Source: Treponema sp.
GTDB lineage: Bacteria > Spirochaetota > Spirochaetia > Treponematales > Treponemataceae
Assembly (NCBI GenBank): GCA_016293915.1
Contig: JAEDCY010000005.1
Span: 43,277-107,276 of the forward strand
Reading direction: 5' to 3'
DNA length: 64,000 nt
In this document: in pieces, positions 58,280 to 64,000 of the stretch
Numbering within the stretch: the stretch's first letter is position 1
Layout: each line of letters begins with the position of its first letter
Translations under genes and position numbers: made by a program
Notes under the pieces: generated by a model
The model's database searches: none
Told to the model about the DNA's origin: nothing
Seen by the model: the letters and a program-made list of their open reading frames with translations, nothing else

Positions 58280-58472
58280 TTGCATACTTGCATTTATATC
58301 ACGACTGGGAGCCAAGTTTACAGCATATATTTAATAATCCCTTGCATATATTTGCATAAAATTGTATTATTTTCGTATATTTATGCATTTTAATGGTAAA
58401 GCTAAAAAATTGCTATGTCGCAATTTTTTTTAACGCTTTGCTATCGAACACCGCCCGCTCTGACTGGCGGGC
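58280..58472 (+). promoter_or_regulatory. argG control region: TTGCAT boxes, promoter and leader terminator
   Basis: TTGCAT occurs at 58280, 58288, 58342 and 58352, plus ATGCAT at 58383. TTGCAT (58352-58357) with TATATT (58376-58381), 18 bases apart, is a likely promoter. The leader then has AAAAAATTGC (58404-58413), loop TATGTC and GCAATTTTTTTT (58420-58431): an intrinsic terminator before the gene. A second hairpin GCCCGC/GCGGGC (58453-58472) stands just before the ribosome site. The repeated boxes could bind ArgR or another regulator. Confidence 0.6.
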
Positions 58473-58489
58473 TTACACAGGAGGCTATT

Positions 58490-59755
58490 ATGGCAAAAGA
58501 TAAAGTAGTTCTTGCTTATTCAGGTGGACTTGATACAACAGTAATCATTCCATGGCTTAAAGAGAATTATGACTACGATGTAATCGCAGTTTGTATCGAC
58601 GTAGGACAGGGAGACGATTGGGAAGCAATCAAATCCCGTGCACTTAAAACAGGTGCAAGCGCATGTTACGTTGTAGATGCACGTCAGGAATATATTGAAG
58701 AATACATCTGGCCGGCACTTAAGGCTAATGCAGTTTACGAGGATGAATATCTTCTCGGTACTTCAACTGCACGTCCTCTTATCGGAAAAATCCTTGTAGA
58801 ATATGCACGCCAGGAAAAGGCAGTTGCAATCTGTCACGGTGCTACAGGTAAGGGAAATGATCAGGTTCGCTTTGAGTTTGCAATTAAGGCATTTGCTCCA
58901 GATATCAAAGTAATTGCCGCATGGCGCGATGACAAATGGAATATGGACAGCCGCGAAGCAGAAATCAAATATCTTGAAGACCGCGGACTTGAAGTTCCAA
59001 TGAAAAAAGACCAGTCTTACTCACGCGACGAGAACGTCTGGCATCTCAGCCACGAAGGTCTCGAACTCGAAAAAACAGAAAACGAGCCTAACTACAAGCA
59101 TATGCTCAAAAATACAACTGTTCCGGAGGAAGCTCCAAACGACGGTGAATATGTAACCATCGACTTTGAAAAGGGTATTCCTGTAGGACTCAACGGCAAG
59201 AAGATGAACGCTCTTGACCTCTTAAACGAACTCAACGTTATCGGTGGTCGCAATGGTGTTGGTCTTGTTGATATTTGTGAAAACCGCTTTGTTGGTATGA
59301 AGAGCCGTGGTGTTTACGAAACACCGGGTGGAGCAATCCTTTACTTTGCTCACAGAATGATGGATCACATCTGTCTTGACCGCGAAACTTACCACTACAA
59401 GCAGCAGGTAAGCCTCCGCATGGCAGAGCTTATCTACGAAGGAAAGTGGTTCACAACTCTTATGGATTCCTGCATGGCCTTTATGGACAAGGCAGAAGAA
59501 ACTGTAACTGGTTGGGCAAAGGTTAAGGTAGTGAAGGGTGCAATTCGTGGTGCAGGTTCTGGTTCTAAGTACAGCCTCTACAACGAATCAATCGCTTCAT
59601 TCACAACCGGTGAGCTTTACAACCACAAGGATGCGCAGGGCTTCATTACACTTGCAGGACTTCCACTTAAAGTTCGCGCTATGATGGAACAGAAAAATGG
59701 CGAGGGACAAGCAATTGCTGAAAGCAAGAATTTGAAGAAGAGACCTACTGAGTAG
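58490..59755 (+). CDS. argG: Argininosuccinate synthase
   Basis: 421 residues from ATG 58490, five bases after AGGAGG (58479-58484); an upstream in-frame reading from 58415 passes through the leader hairpins and was rejected. PP-loop VVLAYSGGLDTTVIIPWL, then YLLGTSTARPLIGKILVE, CHGATGKGNDQVRFE, and FEKGIPVGLNGKKM. Joins citrulline and aspartate for arginine synthesis. argH and other arg genes are not in the window. Followed by two repeat palindromes. Confidence 0.97.
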   Translation: MAKDKVVLAYSGGLDTTVIIPWLKENYDYDVIAVCIDVGQGDDWEAIKSRALKTGASACYVVDARQEYIEEYIWPALKANAVYEDEYLLGTSTARPLIGKILVEYARQEKAVAICHGATGKGNDQVRFEFAIKAFAPDIKVIAAWRDDKWNMDSREAEIKYLEDRGLEVPMKKDQSYSRDENVWHLSHEGLELEKTENEPNYKHMLKNTTVPEEAPNDGEYVTIDFEKGIPVGLNGKKMNALDLLNELNVIGGRNGVGLVDICENRFVGMKSRGVYETPGGAILYFAHRMMDHICLDRETYHYKQQVSLRMAELIYEGKWFTTLMDSCMAFMDKAEETVTGWAKVKVVKGAIRGAGSGSKYSLYNESIASFTTGELYNHKDAQGFITLAGLPLKVRAMMEQKNGEGQAIAESKNLKKRPTE

Positions 59756-59756
59756 C

Positions 59757-59842
59757 GTGGTTTCGATACGATGCTGCGCATCACTCAACCACCAGCGATA
59801 AAAGGGTGGTTGAGTAGCCCGAAGGGCGTATCGAAACTACCG
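59757..59842. repeat. Two TGGTT/AACCA palindromes between convergent argG and PP2C genes
   Basis: GTGGTTTCGATACG-(atgctgcgcat)-CACTCAACCACC at 59757-59793 and GGGTGGTTGAG-(tagcccgaagggcgta)-TCGAAACTACCG at 59804-59842. They face opposite ways; together they can stop transcription from both sides. Confidence 0.85.
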
Positions 59843-59848
59843 TTTATC

Positions 59849-61228
59849 TTATTTCTTTTTCAAAATTATAATAGTAATATCATCCCTCTGCGGTTCATTA
59901 CCAATGAAGGTAAGAATGTCACTTACGATGCAGTTTACCTGTGTCGTAAGTGGTCTGTCTGCATTTCTAAAAATCGATTTTAATAATCTGTCTTTTCCAA
60001 AATCTTCACCCTGTGCATTTGTCGCTTCGGTTGCACCATCTGTAAAGAATATTAATTCATCACCACGCTGCATTTCTACGGAATGGGTAACAAAGTTTGT
60101 CGGAATATCTGGTAAGCCGATTGCTCCAAAAGCGGTGTTGTCGTCTTCAATAAAATATGCTGAATCTTCTTTTGCACTGTAGAAAATAGGCATTGAGTGT
60201 CCGGCATTAACAAATTCAACTTTAGAATTATTCATTCGTGTAAGAATACCGGTAAGATAGTTTTCAATATTACCTTTTTCTGTAATATAACGAATATTGA
60301 TACGGTCAATAATTGATTTGAGCTTATCACCCTGCCCATTATTAAATTCCTGGAAAATGATATTTTTAACAAGCATTGTAACGAGACCTGATGCAATACC
60401 ATGTCCAGAAACATCAAAAATACCTATGCCGTTAAGTATATTCCCATTACTGTAAATATCAAGAAAGTCACCCGAAACACCTGCCATTGGTTTATTGTAG
60501 TATGAAATAGCCCAGTCATCATAAATAGTTTCATTATGCTTAAAGAAACCCTGCTGAACTATCTGTGCAAGCTGGAGTTCGTTTTCAATATTTTCCTTAT
60601 ATTCATGTTCACTTCGATGATGTAAATAATTGTCTTTTTCATTTGCCCAGCGCTTGAAGGAAAGGAAGTAAAGAATGAGAACAAAAATGACAGAATCCAT
60701 TGAAATAAAAAAAGAATACTCTTTTGTAATACGGGTCATAAGTGCTACAGAAGCAACAGTGATTATAGGAGTAAATACAGCAGGTGATATATCAAAAAAA
60801 ATTGGGAAATTTACAGTGACACATGCATAAACTACCATTGCACTAAAAGTATTCTTTTCATAAAACAAAATGAACATAGGATAAACCATCAGATATAAGA
60901 AAAGAAAATATGTTGGCAGCATTTTTATAAAAGATCGTACAAAGTTCATTTTTTTTAGCTTTGCAGAGGCGATGATACAAACAAAGCCAAATACAACATA
61001 TTCACCAAAATAAATAAAACGGGGAATAGATTCTAGATAATGTCCTTTATTTAGAATAAGAAGAGAAGTCAAACCGAAAAATCCAAGAATGATAAGCATA
61101 ATCTGGGCTTTAAACATAGTGGTCAGATTTCTTTCTGCCATAATCAGCTTACATTCTTCTGGAACCTGGTATTTTTTTTCAAGAAATTTATAAATCTTCC
61201 TATATATATTTTCTTTATTTTCTTTCAT
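59849..61228 (-). CDS. Membrane-anchored PP2C-type (SpoIIE/RsbU) phosphatase
   Basis: 459 residues from ATG 61228, with AGGAATT upstream; a TTG at 61282 is less likely. About six to seven membrane segments (about 35-205) precede the phosphatase domain: YYNKPMAGVSGDFLDIYSNG, GIGIFDVSGHGIASGLVTMLV, NSKVEFVNAGHSMPIFYS, and ELIFFTDGATEATNAQGEDFGKDRLL. All metal-binding acidic motifs (GDFLD, DVSGHG, DGATE) are intact. Such proteins dephosphorylate anti-sigma antagonists in partner-switch pathways; no STAS or anti-sigma gene is beside it. Confidence 0.9.
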   Translation of the reverse strand: MKENKENIYRKIYKFLEKKYQVPEECKLIMAERNLTTMFKAQIMLIILGFFGLTSLLILNKGHYLESIPRFIYFGEYVVFGFVCIIASAKLKKMNFVRSFIKMLPTYFLFLYLMVYPMFILFYEKNTFSAMVVYACVTVNFPIFFDISPAVFTPIITVASVALMTRITKEYSFFISMDSVIFVLILYFLSFKRWANEKDNYLHHRSEHEYKENIENELQLAQIVQQGFFKHNETIYDDWAISYYNKPMAGVSGDFLDIYSNGNILNGIGIFDVSGHGIASGLVTMLVKNIIFQEFNNGQGDKLKSIIDRINIRYITEKGNIENYLTGILTRMNNSKVEFVNAGHSMPIFYSAKEDSAYFIEDDNTAFGAIGLPDIPTNFVTHSVEMQRGDELIFFTDGATEATNAQGEDFGKDRLLKSIFRNADRPLTTQVNCIVSDILTFIGNEPQRDDITIIILKKK

Positions 61229-61317
61229 TTTAATTCCTGATGCCAAATCATATAATTTTACAATGTCATTCAGAATTTTCAACTTAATGATTGTAATAAA
61301 TCACTTATATCAAATTT

Positions 61318-62601
61318 TTATTCTACATCAACCTTTTGAATTTTTGCGCCAAGTTTTTGAAGCTGGCCTACAAGGTCTTCGTATCCGCGTTCAATCTGAT
61401 AAACATTACTGATACGGCTGGTTCCGTGAGCACACATAGCAGCAATTACCATAGCCATTCCTGCTCTGATATCAGGAGAAACAAGGTGATCACCGTGAAG
61501 CATGCTTGGACCACATACAACGGCACGGTGAGGGTCGCAGAGGGTAATTTTTGCGCCCATGGAAATCAGTTTATCTACAAAGAACATTCGGCTTTCGAAC
61601 ATTTTTTCAAAAATCAAAACTGTTCCGTTTACCTGTGTTGCAGTTACAGTCATAATTGATGTAAGGTCGGCAGGGAATCCTGGCCACGGCATGTCGTCGA
61701 TTTTTGGAATTGCGTTTCCAAGGTCGTCGTTTACCTTAAGCTCCTGTGTGTTAGGAACTGTCAGTTCGTCGCCTTTTATGCTCCAGCTGATTCCAAGTTT
61801 TGCAAAGCTGTATTTGAGAGGGCGCATTTCTTCTGCGCGTACGCCTTTGATTGTGATCTTTCCTTTTGTAGCGGCTGCCATACCAATGTATGAGCCGATT
61901 TCAATATAATCAGGTCCGATTGTAAACTCACAGCCGTGAAGTTTTTTTACACCGGTAATGTGAAGAATATTACTTCCGATTCCTGTGATTTTTGCACCCA
62001 TAGCAACCAGCATCTTACAGATATCCTGAACATGAGGTTCGCTTGCACAGTTCTGTAGAATTGTTTCGCCTTCAGAGAGGGCAGCGGCCATAACGGCATT
62101 TTCTGTAGCAGTTACAGATGCTTCATCAAGGAAGATATCTGCGCCAACGAGTTTAGTTGCAGAAAATTCAAAGCGTCCGTTTACATGTATGTTTGCTCCA
62201 AGTGCTTTTAGGGCAAGGAAGTGAGTGTCAACACGGCGGCGGCCTATAACGTCACCACCGGGAGGAGTCATCTGGCATTTTCCCTTGCTTGCAAGAAGAG
62301 GTCCCGCAAAAACGATGGAACCGCGAACCTTTTTTGTAAGGTCGCTTGGAAGCTCTGTAGTTTTTATTTGATCACACTGGATTTTCCAGTTGTGCTTGCT
62401 TAATTTTTCAACCTTTGCACCAAGAGATTTTAAGATTTCAAACATTACGTTTGTATCCTGAATCTCCGGGATGTTATGAAGGATAACCGGTTCGTCGGTC
62501 ATAAGAGTTGCTGCAATACAAGGCAAGGCTGCGTTTTTGTTTCCGCTTGCTGTAACTGTCCCCTGAATAGGATATCCACCCTCAATTACATATTCGTACA
62601 T
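61318..62601 (-). CDS. murA: UDP-GlcNAc 1-carboxyvinyltransferase with Asp in place of catalytic Cys
   Basis: 427 residues, EPSP-synthase fold with N-terminal GNKNAALPCIAATLM. The loop that usually reads GGCxIG is GGDVIG here, with Asp117 where most bacteria have Cys115. The C-terminal half has GPDYIEIGSYIGMAAATKG, GFPADLTSIM, and DIRAGMAMVIAAMCAHG. It catalyses the first committed step of peptidoglycan synthesis. Cys-to-Asp enzymes stay active but resist fosfomycin (as in Borrelia, Mycobacterium and Chlamydia). Start ATG overlaps the pepT stop by one base (TAATG). Confidence 0.97.
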   Translation of the reverse strand: MYEYVIEGGYPIQGTVTASGNKNAALPCIAATLMTDEPVILHNIPEIQDTNVMFEILKSLGAKVEKLSKHNWKIQCDQIKTTELPSDLTKKVRGSIVFAGPLLASKGKCQMTPPGGDVIGRRRVDTHFLALKALGANIHVNGRFEFSATKLVGADIFLDEASVTATENAVMAAALSEGETILQNCASEPHVQDICKMLVAMGAKITGIGSNILHITGVKKLHGCEFTIGPDYIEIGSYIGMAAATKGKITIKGVRAEEMRPLKYSFAKLGISWSIKGDELTVPNTQELKVNDDLGNAIPKIDDMPWPGFPADLTSIMTVTATQVNGTVLIFEKMFESRMFFVDKLISMGAKITLCDPHRAVVCGPSMLHGDHLVSPDIRAGMAMVIAAMCAHGTSRISNVYQIERGYEDLVGQLQKLGAKIQKVDVE

Positions 62602-63830
62602 TATTTCACCTTTTGAGTTAATAAGTTAATTAATACATCGGTAGCTTTTGCACACTGGTTTAGAGAAAGCCATTCATTTCTTGAATGAAACTCGTGGGCC
62701 CCGGTAAAGATGTTTGGAGTAGGAATTCCAAGCTCTGTAAGGCGGGAACCGTCTGTGCCGCCGCGAATAGGCTGTTTTCGAACCTGTACTCCCGAATCTT
62801 TGTAGGCTTTTTCAAGACGCTGCATGATTTGGGGATGCTGATCCAGTTTTTCTTTCATGTTAAGATACTGCTGCTTAAAGTTGAGTTCGTATGTTCCGCC
62901 AAACTTTGCAGTAATACTTTCTGCGGTGGCTTTTATGATTTCTTTTTCTTTTTCGATTTCTTCCATATTAAAGGAACGAAGCAACATTTCCACGCATGAG
63001 CTTTCGATTGTGCCGGAGATTTCCATTGGTGCAATGAAGCCCTGGTAGTTTTCTGTAGTTTCCGGAGCCATATCGTGTGGAAGTTCTGCTGTAAAAGCAC
63101 TAGCCAGAGTAACTGCATTTACCATTCCGCCGGCTTTTGCGCTGCCAGTGTGACAAGCCTTGCCTGTAAACTTTACACAAGCGGCCCAGGCATTAAAGCA
63201 TTCTGCTTCAAGTTCACCTTCGTCGCCGCCGTCTGCAGTAACTGCAAAATCAGCTTTAAGAATATTCAGTGGAACCTTGTCCATGCCATGACCTGTTTCT
63301 TCATCCGGAGAGAACATTACTTCAATAGGACCGTGTTTCAGGTTTTCATCTTCATAATGATTCATAAGATATTCAACTGCTGCCATGATTGCAGAAACTC
63401 CGGCTTTATCATCTGCACCGAGCAGGGTAGTGCCATCAGATTTTACGATTGTATCAGCATCTCCGGTTGGAGATTCTTCTGCAGAAAGCATAGAAATAAC
63501 TGGCTTTACATTTTCGCCCGTAACTTCGTCCACGGTATCCATATGAGCCATGAGCAGAATTGTCGGATACTTTTTGCGTTCTTCCGGATCAATTATGTTT
63601 GAATCGATTTTAGCAACTACATAGCAGTAATCTGTAAGATAGACATTGCGGGTGCCAAGATTGCGTAGTTCCTTTACAAGAACTTTAGCAATGTCCCACT
63701 GGCGCTCCGTTGAAGGGAATACGCCTTGGTCTGCCGCCTTTCCATCACTTTCCGACCAGATTTTCACATATCTTGTAAACCGCTCCAAAAGACAGTTCAT
63801 CTCATCTTGATTTCCATAAATATAATTCAT
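62601..63830 (-). CDS. pepT: Peptidase T (tripeptide aminopeptidase)
   Basis: 409 residues, M20 zinc family. LLMAHMDTVDEVTGENVKP, TLLGADDKAGVSAIMAAVEYL, MFSPDEETGHGMDKV, TADGGDEGELEAECFNAW and GAHEFHSRNEWLSL carry the two-zinc ligands and catalytic residues. It releases N-terminal residues from tripeptides in the cytoplasm. TATAAT on the minus strand (63842-63837) ends 6 bases before the ATG. The stop overlaps the murA start, so murA is co-transcribed and translationally coupled. Confidence 0.96.
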   Translation of the reverse strand: MNYIYGNQDEMNCLLERFTRYVKIWSESDGKAADQGVFPSTERQWDIAKVLVKELRNLGTRNVYLTDYCYVVAKIDSNIIDPEERKKYPTILLMAHMDTVDEVTGENVKPVISMLSAEESPTGDADTIVKSDGTTLLGADDKAGVSAIMAAVEYLMNHYEDENLKHGPIEVMFSPDEETGHGMDKVPLNILKADFAVTADGGDEGELEAECFNAWAACVKFTGKACHTGSAKAGGMVNAVTLASAFTAELPHDMAPETTENYQGFIAPMEISGTIESSCVEMLLRSFNMEEIEKEKEIIKATAESITAKFGGTYELNFKQQYLNMKEKLDQHPQIMQRLEKAYKDSGVQVRKQPIRGGTDGSRLTELGIPTPNIFTGAHEFHSRNEWLSLNQCAKATDVLINLLTQKVK

Positions 63831-63836
63831 AGCGGT

Positions 63837-63865
63837 ATTATATTGAAAAGTTATCTAAAAAACAA
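63837..63865 (-). promoter_or_regulatory. pepT-murA promoter, abutting the ATG
   Basis: On the minus strand TTGTTT (63865-63860), 17 bases, TATAAT (63842-63837), then 6 bases to the ATG at 63830. There is no room for a ribosome site, so the message is probably leaderless. Confidence 0.75.
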
Positions 63866-63931
63866 ATCTATTCCCCATTGAAAAAAAAGTAAAAAAAAAT
63901 AAAAAAAACACAAAAAAACACACATGAGCAC

Positions 63932-63989
63932 TTGACGAAAAGTTTAGAAAGATATATATTCATTTTCACCGTCGCAACACTAAGTTGCG
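63932..63989 (+). promoter_or_regulatory. Strong rightward promoter with a start-site hairpin, leaving the window
   Basis: TTGACG (63932-63937), 17 bases, TATATT (63955-63960). The transcript would begin at about 63967 and fold immediately into CGCAAC-ACTAA-GTTGCG (63973-63989). Strong promoter and stable leader hairpin suggest a stable-RNA or highly expressed gene to the right of the window. Confidence 0.7.
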
Positions 63990-64000
63990 GCTCAGCAAAA

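Noticed and set aside
58280..58390. TTGCAT boxes as definite ArgR sites
   Set aside because: They do not match the classic ArgR box well; reported only as candidate regulator sites.
63075..63602. 175-codon plus-strand frame inside pepT
   Set aside because: Antisense to a well-supported peptidase; Cys/Phe-rich composition typical of antisense frames.

Overview
The window looks like a chromosomal segment of a host-associated (gut or rumen type) Treponema. The evidence is a spirochaete-style division cluster (mraZ-rsmH-ftsL-murF-ftsW-ftsQ-ftsA-ftsZ) running into dprA-topA, a periplasmic-flagellum export and motor operon (fliF-G-H-I-J), a PUR-domain protein of the DUF3276 type, AT-rich DNA, and intergenic spaces filled with short palindromic repeats. 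The species is inferred from gene content only. All functions come from reading motifs; no database search was run.

Layout. 1-13.8 kb: a lone PD-(D/E)XK-like gene, then mraZ (preceded by a four-copy 10-bp operator array) and the division and cell-wall genes, then a XerC/D-type recombinase, a TPR lipoprotein, dprA and topA. 13.8-28.2 kb is accessory: a BECR/LPD3-like ORF, an XRE regulator, a decayed acyltransferase, a glycerol block (glpK, a GlpA-like dehydrogenase, an FAD oxidoreductase, DUF1667), a hipBA toxin-antitoxin pair, a second XRE gene, a complete IS110-family element with a probable bridge RNA, a secreted protein, and a small glycan locus (GH130 phosphorylase, CE2-like esterase, LacI regulator). 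28.4-34.1 kb: fliF-G-H-I-J. 34.1-35.8 kb: repeats, a GIY-YIG protein and an operator-controlled XRE cassette. 35.8-46.4 kb: mostly housekeeping genes (nucleoside kinase, phosphoribosyltransferase, a surface protein, rnhB, MATE pump, PUR protein, cysteine desulfurase, aroB). 46.5-48.6 kb: flgB-flgC-fliE behind a sigma-28-like promoter, separated from fliF by 18 kb. 48.6-54.8 kb: DUF72, an aconitase-family hydratase, uridine phosphorylase, and a LacI-sensor/GGDEF fusion. 54.8-58.1 kb: a decayed gene, then a MoxR-type AAA/VWA/unknown operon. 58.1-64 kb: a structured repeat, argG behind a probable attenuator, a membrane PP2C phosphatase, murA (Cys-to-Asp active site), pepT, and a strong promoter reading out of the window.

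How genes work together. The division cluster is tightly packed with coupled starts and is probably under MraZ control. The glycerol block would phosphorylate glycerol and oxidise glycerol-3-phosphate. The GH130/CE2/LacI group suggests use of acetylated beta-mannan-type oligosaccharides. The split flagellar operon is probably a lineage-specific rearrangement coinciding with insertion of the accessory block.

The least-explained signals are a structured intergenic element present at about 37.65 and 58.2 kb, at least four repeat families whose arms keep their pairing, a group of genes whose -10 box sits 6-8 bases before the ATG (probable leaderless mRNAs), and the IS110 upstream non-coding RNA region.
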